Positions 52,362-60,951 of a stretch of 64,000 bases of DNA are shown here, piece after piece (the first letter of the stretch is position 1; each line of letters begins with the position of its first letter). The stretch spans positions 186,001 through 250,000 of the forward strand of contig VGDX01000002.1 in NCBI GenBank assembly GCA_016869535.1. Reading direction: 5' to 3'. The notes below the pieces were generated by a model that ran no database searches, was not told the DNA's origin, and worked only from the letters and a program-made list of their open reading frames with translations. This DNA is from Alphaproteobacteria bacterium (GTDB lineage Bacteria; Pseudomonadota; Alphaproteobacteria; Rhizobiales; Methyloligellaceae). The position numbers and the translations under genes were made by a program.

Positions 52362-53495
52362 TCACATCCCGATCGAGGCAAAGAAGATGGCGAACATTCC
52401 GTCGAGCACGATCACCAGGAAAATCGACTTCACTACCGATGCTGTCGTTTTTAGGCCGAGCGATTCGGCACTGCCCTTCACTTGCAAGCCTTCGGCGCAG
52501 GCGACAATGCCGATCACCAGCCCCATGAATGGTGCCTTGATCATGCCGACCTGAAAATGGGTGAGCGAGATCGCTTCCATCAGACGTGAGATGTAGATGT
52601 CGGGGCTCATGCCGCCATAAAGCCAAGCGACCAAGCCGCCGCCGTAAAGTGCGGCCATCGAGCCTATGAAGGTCAGCACGGGGAGCGCGATAATAAGGAC
52701 CAGGATACGCGGCAGGACCAGGACCTCGATCGGGTCAAAGCCCATGGTGCGGAGCGCATCGATTTCCTCACGCATTTTCATCGAACCGAGCTCGGCGGTA
52801 TAGGAGCTGCCCGAGCGACCGGCGACCATGATCGCCACGATCAAAACGCCGATCTCGCGCAGGATGAGAATCCCCACGAGGTCGACGGCATAGAGCTCGG
52901 CGCCGAATTTGCGGAAATGGAAGATGCCTTGCTGGGCAATAATGCCACCTATGAGAAATGTGATGAGCAGAATGATAGGTACCGCCTGCCATGCCACGCG
53001 GTCGAGCTGATGTACCATCGAGGTGAAGCGGAATTCGCTCGGACGCGTGAGCACGCGCACCCCGGCGATGCCGACGGCGCCAAGCATGTCGGCGAAATTG
53101 ATAAGGTCGCGGCCAAACCCGGCGCTGGCCCTTCCGACCGAAACAAGTGCCGAAACGATTGGATTGTCACGCGCTGGAGCAGCGATTGGCGACCGGTTGA
53201 CCGTCTGCATCTCCTCGAGAAGACCGAAGTCGTGCTCGGGCAGACCGACAATGACAGCTTCGCGGCCTGACGCTTGCCATTGGCGCGTCAGTCGCTCAAG
53301 AAGCCAAGCGCCGAATGTGTCGAGTTCCTCGACACGTGCCATGTCGATAGACATGGTCTTTGCTTTGACCGCGTCACCAGTCACGCCGTCGACAAGGGAT
53401 TCGAGCTCCTTGGCGTGGGAGGCAGTCCACGAACCGCCGGCGGCAAGCTCGAGCCGCTCTCCCTTCAGTTTAGAGGTCAGCAGATGTTCGCCCAT
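52362..53495 (-). CDS. Mla-type permease with N-terminal STAS domain
   Basis: The first ~105 residues form a STAS-like domain (LTSKLKGERLELAAGGSWTA, SIDMARVEELDTFGAWLLERL), and the remaining 270 are a MlaE permease with five helices and the family blocks AGRSGSSYTAELGSMKMREEIDALRTMG and FMGLVIGIVACAEGLQVKGSAESLG. In E. coli the STAS subunit MlaB is a separate protein that controls the ATPase; here it is fused to the permease. First gene of the operon. Confidence 0.93.
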   Translation of the reverse strand: MGEHLLTSKLKGERLELAAGGSWTASHAKELESLVDGVTGDAVKAKTMSIDMARVEELDTFGAWLLERLTRQWQASGREAVIVGLPEHDFGLLEEMQTVNRSPIAAPARDNPIVSALVSVGRASAGFGRDLINFADMLGAVGIAGVRVLTRPSEFRFTSMVHQLDRVAWQAVPIILLITFLIGGIIAQQGIFHFRKFGAELYAVDLVGILILREIGVLIVAIMVAGRSGSSYTAELGSMKMREEIDALRTMGFDPIEVLVLPRILVLIIALPVLTFIGSMAALYGGGLVAWLYGGMSPDIYISRLMEAISLTHFQVGMIKAPFMGLVIGIVACAEGLQVKGSAESLGLKTTASVVKSIFLVIVLDGMFAIFFASIGM

Positions 53496-53547
53496 GACAC
53501 GCTCCTCCAGCCTCCGGGGATCGGGGTCGGCCTTTCAGAGCGGCGAG

Positions 53548-54045
53548 CTAGCTTCGGCTCAAACTGATCTGCACGCTCTTGAGGCCACCACCTGACGTCG
53601 AGATCGAAACGCTCTGAGAGGTAGGGCTGTATGATACCTGCATGGAGCCCTTAATGCCGCCGCTGATCTGAAGACTCACCCTACCGGAGCCAATCTGCCC
53701 GGATGCAGTGCCTGACGCATTGAAGGTGCGCTCTTCCCAAGTGCCGGAAACACGACCCCCGCTTTCGCTGAGCTTGCTTCTGATCTCGACATTTGTGCTT
53801 TCGCTTTGGCAGCGAATGGCCATGCCGAGTTGGGCGCCGCCTCCGGTGTAATAGACGTTGCACTGGAGGCGCTCTCTGCTGCCGTTGCTAAGCTGAACCT
53901 GTCCGCTGCCACGCCATGAACCGAGAAGGCTATCGAAGGGAGTGGCTGCGTGCGTGGTGAGCCCCAAGAGGAGCGTGAAAAGGATCGCAAGACATAGGGC
54001 GGCGATAGACCGTGACGTGGTCTGGGCGCGAATCAGAGCTGTCAT
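53548..54045 (-). CDS. Hypothetical secreted protein, 165 aa
   Basis: From ATG 54045, with GTGAGG just upstream; the frame extends 33 codons further but without signal character. A signal peptide ends THAAT, then a Ser/Gly-rich beta-structured domain begins with FDSLLGSWRGSGQVQLSNG and contains two Cys (RLQCNVYY, AIRCQS). The opening resembles small lipocalin-like domains that start with a GxW motif. Function unknown; periplasmic. Confidence 0.65.
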   Translation of the reverse strand: MTALIRAQTTSRSIAALCLAILFTLLLGLTTHAATPFDSLLGSWRGSGQVQLSNGSRERLQCNVYYTGGGAQLGMAIRCQSESTNVEIRSKLSESGGRVSGTWEERTFNASGTASGQIGSGRVSLQISGGIKGSMQVSYSPTSQSVSISTSGGGLKSVQISLSRS

Positions 54046-54216
54046 GACCTCACTTTTTCGAGATTTTGTGTCCCCGAACAAGCCACAATTCCTGTTACGG
54101 GGCGATGACGGGACCCCCGAACGGCAAAATAGGGAAGGAGGCATGCTTCGGCAAGCTGACGACGGCCGAAATCCCGCTCAGCAAGTAATTTTTTTGAAGG
54201 GCAAATTACGCCCTAT

Positions 54217-54780
54217 TTAGGCAGCCAAATCGGTTCGTTGCCGTTGTGGGGGTGCGGCGGGCCGAGCCTCGAATTGTTGCGTATCGGACTTTGTGGCTGG
54301 CCGGCCTGTAAACCGTCCTAAACCCGCCAGATCGGTAAGGCCTAGGGCGAAACTCGTGCCTATGAGCCGTCCCCATTTCTCGGCATAGTCCTTGCGGCAA
54401 TCCGCGAACCAGACCCGTTGGCATTCACTCATGGCCGCCGCGTCACCGCAATGACCAACCGACTGCAGGAAGGCAAGATTTGCCTGCAATCTTTTGGCCA
54501 CGAAGCGCGCGCTTTCTATCTGGTAGGCCTGCCAGGCTTTCATTTGCATTTCCACGCCTGCGATCGCGAGATCGAGGATGGGATTGGGCAGGCGAGACTG
54601 TTTCTCGCCCTTGGTATGGATGGAGTTTTGCATCTTCGCCTCCATTTTAGGGGCCAATGGCGGCGCATCCTGTGTAGCTCCGCCCATTGGGCCAGGATGT
54701 GCCGCAATAATAGGCTCGTCCTTGATCAAACTCAAACTTCGAAAGTCCTTTTTGGGTCCCACCGGACGTTCTAAATTCAT
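54217..54780 (-). CDS. Phasin-like protein
   Basis: A 187-residue protein. Residues 1-60 are low-complexity; 65-150 form an amphipathic helical region (PILDLAIAGVEMQMKAWQAYQIESARFVAKRLQANLAFLQSV) like phasins that coat polyhydroxyalkanoate granules. The segment MSECQRVWFADCRKDYAEKWGRL is also seen in phasin-family proteins of Hyphomicrobiales. Alternative starts near 54640 are possible. The PHA-granule gene at 55185 supports the call. No enzyme activity is expected. Confidence 0.6.
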   Translation of the reverse strand: MNLERPVGPKKDFRSLSLIKDEPIIAAHPGPMGGATQDAPPLAPKMEAKMQNSIHTKGEKQSRLPNPILDLAIAGVEMQMKAWQAYQIESARFVAKRLQANLAFLQSVGHCGDAAAMSECQRVWFADCRKDYAEKWGRLIGTSFALGLTDLAGLGRFTGRPATKSDTQQFEARPAAPPQRQRTDLAA

Positions 54781-54810
54781 CCCTGTTCATGACTTGTGGA
54801 AAAAGCACGC

Positions 54811-55107
54811 ATGGGACCGAAGCCTAACGTCGCCATCACCTATTGCCGGCTTTGCGGTTGGCTGCTGAGGGCCGCATGGATGGGCCAGGAACTTTTATCC
54901 ACCTTCGCCGAGGAACTCGGCTCACTTACGCTCATTCCTGACGAAACAGGCGGCGTTTTCGAAGTCCGCATCGACGCTCAGCTGATCTGGTCACGTGAGA
55001 GGGAAGGGCGCTTTCCCGAGATAAAGGAACTGAAACAGAAGGTAAGGGACGCGGTGGCGCCGGGCCGTGACCTTGGCCATGTCGATCACAAAGCTCCGAA
55101 AGCGTAG
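54811..55107 (+). CDS. SelT/SelW/SelH-family (Rdx) selenoprotein-like protein, Cys form
   Basis: Starts at ATG 54811 (an in-frame ATG five codons upstream is possible). The 98-residue thioredoxin-like protein opens VAITYCRLCGWLLRAAWMGQEL, the CxxC motif of the Rdx family, then LTLIPDETGGVFEVRID and FPEIKELKQKVRD. In some members the second Cys is selenocysteine; here both are Cys. It is probably a small redox protein. Divergent from the phasin-like gene with 30 bases between. Confidence 0.87.
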   Translation: MGPKPNVAITYCRLCGWLLRAAWMGQELLSTFAEELGSLTLIPDETGGVFEVRIDAQLIWSREREGRFPEIKELKQKVRDAVAPGRDLGHVDHKAPKA

Positions 55108-55184
55108 ACCTTCCTTGGCACTGGAATATCAAGGTTCTCCGTTCCATATGAGTTTGCTGTTGGCGAAAGAAGCGGTCTCTCAAG

Positions 55185-55517
55185 ATGTCACAACCTGTTG
55201 TTGTCACCATCCCCCACAAGCTTGGCAAAGTGGAAGCCAAACGCCGTCTGCAGGTAGGCTTCTCCAATGTGCGGTCGACCTTCGGTGAGAAATTCGTGGT
55301 TCTTGACGACCAATGGGCCGGGGAGCATCTCGATTTCCGTGCAAGCCTGCTCGGGCAGGCCGCGACTGGCACTGTGGACGTGGCCGAGGACCATGTCCGT
55401 CTCGAAGTTTACCTGCCCTGGATGCTCTCGTTTCTCGCCAACAAGGCAAAGGCCTTGGTGCAGAAAGAGGGCAGGCTGATGCTGGAAAAGCCCACCAAGG
55501 CAACGCCTCGCAGCTAG
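55185..55517 (+). CDS. Polyhydroxyalkanoate-system protein (PHA_gran_rgn family)
   Basis: A 110-residue protein whose sequence (VTIPHKLGKVEAKRRLQVGF near 7-26, VEDHVRLEVYLPWMLSFLANKAKALVQKEG near 65-95) matches the small PHA granule-associated family. The protein probably associates with storage granules or their regulator. The phasin-like gene lies nearby. An AAAGAAGCGGTCTC stretch upstream contains a weak ribosome-binding site. It converges on the Gre-like gene with nine bases between stops. Confidence 0.8.
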   Translation: MSQPVVVTIPHKLGKVEAKRRLQVGFSNVRSTFGEKFVVLDDQWAGEHLDFRASLLGQAATGTVDVAEDHVRLEVYLPWMLSFLANKAKALVQKEGRLMLEKPTKATPRS

Positions 55518-55526
55518 CCTGAGAGA

Positions 55527-55991
55527 CTAGGAAATCTCGATGATCGTGGCTTCTGTGGCCCCGGCCTGGACGATTTCGCCGATCTGCTTGCCCATGAGCG
55601 CCTGAGCCACTGGCGAAACGTAGGATAGCGTTCCCATGGAAGGATCGGCCTCGTCCTCCCCGACGATGCGGTAGGTTTGGCGTCGTCCATCCTCGCGCTC
55701 GATGGTCACCGTTGAACCGAACCGCACCTCACTTGTGTCGGTAGGTACCTCAACCACCTGAGCGGTGGCCCGGCGTGAGGTCCAATAGCGCAGATCGCGG
55801 TTGATCTTGCTCAAGAGCGCGCGATCGTCGGCATCATGAGCCGCAGCATGCTCTTCATGCAGGCGCGCGAGCTCGGTCTCGATCATCTCAAGTCCATTGG
55901 ATGTCACGAGGTTATGGGGCGAAATTGGCCGATCAGGGAGGTCGTCATAGACATCCCCGCCCTCGGCTTCTTTGGTGAAGGCCTTGCTCAT
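55527..55991 (-). CDS. GreA/GreB-like factor lacking the acidic tip
   Basis: A 154-residue protein. The C-terminal FKBP-like Gre domain is intact (RFGSTVTIEREDGRRQTYRIVGEDEADPSMGTLSYVSPVAQALMGKQIGEIV). The N-terminal coiled coil is shorter and reads HEEHAAAHDADDRALLSKINRDLRYW where GreA has the GDLxENAEY tip that places two acidic residues in the RNA polymerase active site. Transcript-cleavage activity is therefore doubtful. It may act as a competitor of GreA or bind polymerase in another way. Confidence 0.82.
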   Translation of the reverse strand: MSKAFTKEAEGGDVYDDLPDRPISPHNLVTSNGLEMIETELARLHEEHAAAHDADDRALLSKINRDLRYWTSRRATAQVVEVPTDTSEVRFGSTVTIEREDGRRQTYRIVGEDEADPSMGTLSYVSPVAQALMGKQIGEIVQAGATEATIIEIS

Positions 55992-56155
55992 TTTTTCACT
56001 ATACCATCTCTGCCCGATCGATTGTGGCCTAACTGGACCTGGGGAATTGCCCTATCTGTGGGCAAACGATTATCGGTCCCCACAAGTTCTCCTGAAGTCA
56101 TGCTAACATTCTAGGCAGCGGCTCCTTTACATGCAGCCGTCTTTGGGGGGAAACC

Positions 56156-57373
56156 ATGATCGACGCAGGCGACACCGCCTGGCTAATTACGGCCACGGCG
56201 CTTGTTCTCTTCATGACCTTGCCGGGGCTCGCCCTGTTTTACGGTGGCCTAGTTCGATCCGAGAATCTGCTCTCGGTTCTGATGGCGTGCTATTCCATCG
56301 CCTGCCTCGTCTCTGTTCTCTGGCTTATTTGCGCCTATAGCCTCGCCTTCTCGGGTTCGGGAGAATGGATCGGAGATCTAGATAAAGCGCTCCTTTCGGG
56401 CGTTGGGCGCGATGCCGTGGCGGCGAATACCGCCATCCCCGAAACCGTATTTTTCGTCTTCCAGATGACCTTTGCCATCATTACCCCGGCTCTCATGGTC
56501 GGGGCATTCGTCGAGCGCCTGCGTTTTGATGCGCTTCTTCTGTTCACGTTGCTCTGGGTCCTCCTCGTATATGTGCCCGTGGCGCACTGGATATGGGGCG
56601 GCGGTTGGCTCGGCCAGATGGGCGTGCTCGACTTCGCCGGTGGCATCGTGGTGCATCTGATCGCAGGTGTCTCAGCTCTTGTCCTCGCCATCGTGCTTGG
56701 ACCGCGTCTTGGTTTTCCCGATGATGTGCGTCCGCCGCATGCGCCGTGGATGTGCATGGTCGGAGCCTGCATGCTCTGGGTCGGCTGGTTCGGCTTCAAT
56801 GCGGGCAGCGCTCTGAAAGCGAACGCGGATGCCGGCATGGCTATGACCGTGACGCAGATTTCGGCAGCCACGGCGACGCTCGTGTGGATCGTCATCGAAT
56901 GGACGAAATTCGGCAAGCCGAGCATGATCGGCGCCGCCACCGGCACGATCGCCGGACTTGCTACCATCACTCCCGCAGCGGGCTTTGTCGGACCCGGCGC
57001 CGCACTTGTCATCGGTATTCTTGGGGGCGCTGTGTGCTATTTCATGGTTGGCTTCATCAAGCGCAGACTGAAGATCGACGATGCCCTCGATGTCTTTGCC
57101 GTTCACGGCGTCGGCGGTGCTCTCGGCATCATGCTGACGTCGGTGTTCATTGACACGGCATTTGGCGGCATAGGGCTCGCCGAGGGTCGAAGCATCGGAG
57201 ATCAGGCCGGGATTCAGTTCACCGGGATTGTCGTTACTTTGTTATGGTCGGGAGCGGTCAGCTTCGTCATCATCAAAGTTGTGCAGATGATCGTTGGATT
57301 GCGCGTCAGCGCCGAGACCGAGGAGCAGGGCCTCGACCTTAGACTCCACGGCGAGCGCGGCTACAACATGTGA
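56156..57373 (+). CDS. amtB: Ammonium transporter AmtB
   Basis: A 405-residue protein with 11 hydrophobic segments and no signal peptide. Conserved parts are LPGLALFYGGLVRSENLLSVL near 23-43, WIWGGGWLGQMGVLDFAGGIVVHLIAGVSALV near 143-175 (pore His) and DDALDVFAVHGVGGALGIML near 305-324 (second pore His). It conducts ammonium. A GGGGGGAAACC stretch precedes the ATG. The gene for its PII regulator follows 14 bases later. Confidence 0.95.
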   Translation: MIDAGDTAWLITATALVLFMTLPGLALFYGGLVRSENLLSVLMACYSIACLVSVLWLICAYSLAFSGSGEWIGDLDKALLSGVGRDAVAANTAIPETVFFVFQMTFAIITPALMVGAFVERLRFDALLLFTLLWVLLVYVPVAHWIWGGGWLGQMGVLDFAGGIVVHLIAGVSALVLAIVLGPRLGFPDDVRPPHAPWMCMVGACMLWVGWFGFNAGSALKANADAGMAMTVTQISAATATLVWIVIEWTKFGKPSMIGAATGTIAGLATITPAAGFVGPGAALVIGILGGAVCYFMVGFIKRRLKIDDALDVFAVHGVGGALGIMLTSVFIDTAFGGIGLAEGRSIGDQAGIQFTGIVVTLLWSGAVSFVIIKVVQMIVGLRVSAETEEQGLDLRLHGERGYNM

Positions 57374-57387
57374 GCGGGGACAGCGCC

Positions 57388-57726
57388 ATGAAATACATAA
57401 TTGCAGTGATCCAGCCACATCGGCTCGATGCGGTGCGCGAAGCCCTGGGGGGACTTGGCGTGCAAGGCATGACCGTGAGCGAGGTGCGGGGCTTCGGCCG
57501 GCAGAAGGGCCAGACCGAGATTTATCGCGGCGCCGAATACACCATGCAATACGTGCCGAAAGTGAAAATCGAGATAGCGGTGCCTGCCTCCCTGGCGGAG
57601 TCCGCGGTCGAAGCGATCGGCGAAGCGGCGCGGACTGGGCGAATTGGCGACGGCAAGGTTTTTGTGTTGCCATTAGAAGGTGCGATGCGTGTACGTACCG
57701 GCGAAATGGGCGCCGACGCCCTATAA
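57388..57726 (+). CDS. glnK: Nitrogen regulatory protein PII (GlnK type)
   Basis: From ATG 57388; 112 residues exactly as in PII. The T-loop GQTEIYRGAEY carries Tyr51, the uridylylation site, and KVKIEIAVPASLAE and RTGRIGDGKVFVLPLEGAMRVRTGE hold the ATP/ADP-binding regions. It blocks the AmtB pore when nitrogen is plentiful and relays 2-oxoglutarate levels. The order amtB then glnK is reversed from the common glnK-amtB layout. Confidence 0.96.
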   Translation: MKYIIAVIQPHRLDAVREALGGLGVQGMTVSEVRGFGRQKGQTEIYRGAEYTMQYVPKVKIEIAVPASLAESAVEAIGEAARTGRIGDGKVFVLPLEGAMRVRTGEMGADAL

Positions 57727-57871
57727 CGCAAAATAATGTCTAGCCCGCGAGAACATTAATTTCCGGCAACGCTTTTTGAGCCGAAAGCGCGGTCATGACA
57801 CTTACATGATGCGCCGATCGGTTCTATATAGGCCCGGGGGCGCTGGGAGCGGCGAAGAGCAAGCTCCGTAG

Positions 57872-59242
57872 GTGTCAACAATGCTGGACAACATGACCAA
57901 GCCCCCAAGCGACACTCTTGTCGCGCTTCCGGAAGATTCCATCGCGTTAATTACCCATCCGCCGGCCAAGCGTGCGGCAACCAAGCTTGGACGCCGGTCT
58001 CGTGCGCGTCGCGTCAAGATTGTCAAGCCGAGCGCACTCGGCATGTTGCTGAGGCCCATCGGCATCGCTGTTGCGCTTTTGCTTTCGGCCTATGCACTCG
58101 TTTCGCTCGGCACCACCTTCTATCGCAGCTATTACCGCCATCTCGACCATACCGCCGCCGTCCATCCCGACAAAAGCATGTTCGACATTTTCTTCGGAGA
58201 CAGGAGCCTGCCGCCAGATGCGGTCGATCTCGTCATCAAGGATATCGACGGCAGCTTGCGCAAGGTCGTGGCGAGTCAGTCCGAGACTGACAAGTTCGTC
58301 AACGACACCATACTCATGCTCGACGAGGAGCGTGCGCGCATCAAGCATTCAGCACGTGACGATCTCGACCGGACCTTCGCGCTGGCTTTTCAGGACCGCG
58401 AGCAGGCCATCGGCGCCTATGCCGATTGGTATTTCGCCTGGAAACGCTCCTACGTGGTGCTGAAGGAGACTATCGCTTCTGCCTTGGCCCGCTTCATCGA
58501 GACCGGCAAATACGAGACGGTCAACGAAGCTATTGAGGCTGACGTCAAGGAATACTTCTTGCGAAACTACAAGGAACAGGTGCTGAAGCCCGAGTTGCGT
58601 GACCAGGTAATCGCAGCGGGCGTTGAGCAGGCCGCACGCCATGCGCATGACAGTTATAGACGTGTGGTCGCCAATGGCGATATGTGGCTCCAGCTCTTTC
58701 TCGCCAAGCATACGAGCCATCTCGAGGACATTCCTGCCGCCACACCTGTAACTCAGGTGAAGCTCGACTGGGACGCACAGAAATGGAAAGCGCCGGTCTA
58801 TCTCATGGAAGATCGCGCCTTCGACGGCATCGTTGGCATCGGTGCAGCAGCGGCTGGCGGCACAGTCGGTGCATTGGCTCTCGGGCCGGCCATCAACGCC
58901 GTGCTGGCACGCAGCTTCGGTCATCTCTCGAGCCGGGTCGCCGCTTCTCTCGGCACGCGCATCCTGCTCGCACAGCAAGGCGCGGTAGCCGGAACCTTGG
59001 TGCAGCCGATGGGTGGCCAAGTGGTCGGCGCAGCTATCGGCGTGGCGCTCGGGGCCGGCGTCGATTACTTGGTCAACGAGACGAACGAAGCATTTAGTCG
59101 CGAGAGCTTTATCACCGCCAATGAAGCAGCGCTCGACGCTACGATCGCTACATGGAAGGCGGGGCTTAAGGACAATCTCGATATGGCCATCGACAGATGG
59201 TTTGACGACGCTCGTGCCTCCATCGTGCTCTCTACGAAATAA
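57872..59242 (+). CDS. Hypothetical membrane protein, 456 aa, Gly-rich C-terminal segments
   Basis: The N-terminus is very basic (residues 30-50, KRAATKLGRRSRARRVK), one helix follows at 63-85, and a soluble, mainly helical domain occupies 90-315. The last third has two Gly/Ala-rich hydrophobic stretches (GIVGIGAAAAGGTVGALALG and GGQVVGAAIGVALGAGVDYLV) able to form a membrane hairpin. I do not recognise a family. It follows amtB-glnK with a 145-base gap and may have its own promoter. The next gene also ends in a membrane helix. Confidence 0.65.
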   Translation: MSTMLDNMTKPPSDTLVALPEDSIALITHPPAKRAATKLGRRSRARRVKIVKPSALGMLLRPIGIAVALLLSAYALVSLGTTFYRSYYRHLDHTAAVHPDKSMFDIFFGDRSLPPDAVDLVIKDIDGSLRKVVASQSETDKFVNDTILMLDEERARIKHSARDDLDRTFALAFQDREQAIGAYADWYFAWKRSYVVLKETIASALARFIETGKYETVNEAIEADVKEYFLRNYKEQVLKPELRDQVIAAGVEQAARHAHDSYRRVVANGDMWLQLFLAKHTSHLEDIPAATPVTQVKLDWDAQKWKAPVYLMEDRAFDGIVGIGAAAAGGTVGALALGPAINAVLARSFGHLSSRVAASLGTRILLAQQGAVAGTLVQPMGGQVVGAAIGVALGAGVDYLVNETNEAFSRESFITANEAALDATIATWKAGLKDNLDMAIDRWFDDARASIVLSTK

Positions 59243-59363
59243 CGTTTTGCTCTTAACGTTACCGGGCGAAGGTGCCCTGGTAGACATTGCGGACAGCCGA
59301 TTTCGGTCGCCTTTTCTTCATTCCCGGCGATATGCTCTACGCGGTAATTAAGAGGTCATAGGA

Positions 59364-59927
59364 ATGGAGGAAAAGGGAAAAATCCTGCCACGTCCTGCCG
59401 CTTCGCGCTCGTTACGCGAGGCGATCCTTAAGGCGCGCATCGAAGAGGCCGAGCAGCTCGATGCCGCCGCCGATCGCCGCGACGGAGAGATTGCGCGCCT
59501 CGAATTGTTAAAGGCCGAGCTTGAGGCCGTATTCGCCGAGATTCCATCCCATGACGATCGCTTTAATCTTGTGCTCGTGCCGAGCCGCCCCGCGCGGCTG
59601 TGGATCGACCTCTTTACCTATGCCGCCGTAGACGAGGGATCGAGTGCGTATCTCTTCGTTCGCAATAGCGAGAATGGCCGCCGCACCTTGTTCAGTTCGA
59701 GCAATGTCGCCGATATGGCCGATCGTATTACGAGATATATGGCGCGCGAGATCGTGCGCCGGGAGCGGATCGATGCGGCGCTAAGCGGGCCGGATCCGTC
59801 AGATAAGGTCGCCAACGAGACACGGCATTTGGGACTGGGTATGGGCGTCGTGGTCTGGGCTTTCCTGATCGGGATTCTATCCGGCGCTGTGGGTTTGTTC
59901 GCCGCAGTGTGGCTCAGCGCGCCCTAA
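59364..59927 (+). CDS. Hypothetical membrane-anchored protein, 187 aa
   Basis: Residues 1-50 are charged and helical (ARIEEAEQLDAAADRRDGEIARLELLKAELEAVF may form a coiled coil). A compact domain follows with LVLVPSRPARLWIDLFTYAAVDE and RIERRERIDAALSG-like segments, and one transmembrane helix at 160-185 anchors the C-terminus. The cytoplasmic domain precedes the anchor, so it is a tail-anchored layout. No family known. It overlaps the facing phosphoesterase gene by 14 bases. Confidence 0.65.
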   Translation: MEEKGKILPRPAASRSLREAILKARIEEAEQLDAAADRRDGEIARLELLKAELEAVFAEIPSHDDRFNLVLVPSRPARLWIDLFTYAAVDEGSSAYLFVRNSENGRRTLFSSSNVADMADRITRYMAREIVRRERIDAALSGPDPSDKVANETRHLGLGMGVVVWAFLIGILSGAVGLFAAVWLSAP

Positions 59928-60834
59928 GCACCCGCCTCTCGCATTCCCATACATGTTCGGGACTGGCCGCCACCGAGCGGCCCACCATCTCGACGCGCCA
60001 TCCTCCATCCGTGCGCTCGATGCCATATTCGTTGTAACGCGCTGATGGAACACGGCCGTCCACTGCCTCCGACGCCGATGGGACACCGACGACAACTGCC
60101 GTCCCTGTCGCGGTGTCGAGTTCATATACGGTTTGGGCATGATTGTGCCCATGCAGGATCAACTCGGCGCCGAATTTTTTCAGGACTTGGGTAAATTTGC
60201 CTGCATCGCGCAAGCCCCGGTGCCACCCAGCCTGATCGCGCAAAGGCGGGTGGTGGATCAGCAAGACGCGAAAGAGGCCTTGATTGCCGAAATCCTCCAG
60301 AGCCTTCGCCACATGAATGCGTTGTGCCTCGCCGACCTTGCCTGCGGCGATGAAAGGCATGGTGGGAATGGCTGAAGATAGTGCGACGATCACCACGTCG
60401 CCAAAACGGCGGACGAAAGGGAACCGGGTTTCCGGCGTCGGCATCAGCGCTTCCCCATCCGGGTTGGCTTCCATGAAGGGTTGCCAATGGAGGGTGCCTG
60501 CCTCGGGATGGAGACGCACATAGGCGTCGTGATTCCCGGGGATTGCTGTAACCTGGCTCGGTGGTCCGAGATGATGGAGCCACTCGGCAGCACGCAAAAA
60601 TTCCTCGGGTAGCCCAAGATTGACGAGATCGCCGGTCACGGCGATGTGGTCGGGGTTCCGATCGATCATATCGCGCGTGAGCAGATCGAGAATCTCGCGC
60701 CGGTGCACGTATTTTCGCCCGCGATGCCAATTGACGTAGCCGATCGCGCGCTTGCTGAGCAGATCGCGCCGCTTGGCGCGCGGCATCGGGCTCAAATGGA
60801 TGTCTGAGAGATGGGCGAGGGTAAACACGGGCAT
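59914..60834 (-). CDS. Calcineurin-like metallophosphoesterase, 306 aa
   Basis: All metal-binding blocks are present: LAHLSDIHLSP near 7-16, VTGDLVNLG near 61, IPGNHDAYV near 99, LIHHPPL near 190 and LHGHNHAQ near 232. The arrangement is that of the cyclic-nucleotide phosphodiesterase-like group (CpdA-type), but the substrate cannot be fixed. A conserved lysine-arginine patch after the first motif (PRAKRRDLLSKR) is notable. It is divergent from the NUDIX gene. Confidence 0.88.
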   Translation of the reverse strand: MPVFTLAHLSDIHLSPMPRAKRRDLLSKRAIGYVNWHRGRKYVHRREILDLLTRDMIDRNPDHIAVTGDLVNLGLPEEFLRAAEWLHHLGPPSQVTAIPGNHDAYVRLHPEAGTLHWQPFMEANPDGEALMPTPETRFPFVRRFGDVVIVALSSAIPTMPFIAAGKVGEAQRIHVAKALEDFGNQGLFRVLLIHHPPLRDQAGWHRGLRDAGKFTQVLKKFGAELILHGHNHAQTVYELDTATGTAVVVGVPSASEAVDGRVPSARYNEYGIERTDGGWRVEMVGRSVAASPEHVWECERRVLRAR

Positions 60835-60951
60835 GAATAGCTTGTATCGGTGGGAGCGCCTTCTTTCTATGGTGATTTCTTGGAGAATGTGCGGTTAAGA
60901 CAGCCCCTTGAACCGCTGACCGTTAGTCTTCAGGAGGAATCCCTGGGTCTC

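Noticed and set aside
56060..56100. A possible sigma-54 promoter before amtB
   Set aside because: The GG and GC elements near 56035-56055 are 12 bases apart rather than 10, so the site would not fit the enzyme.
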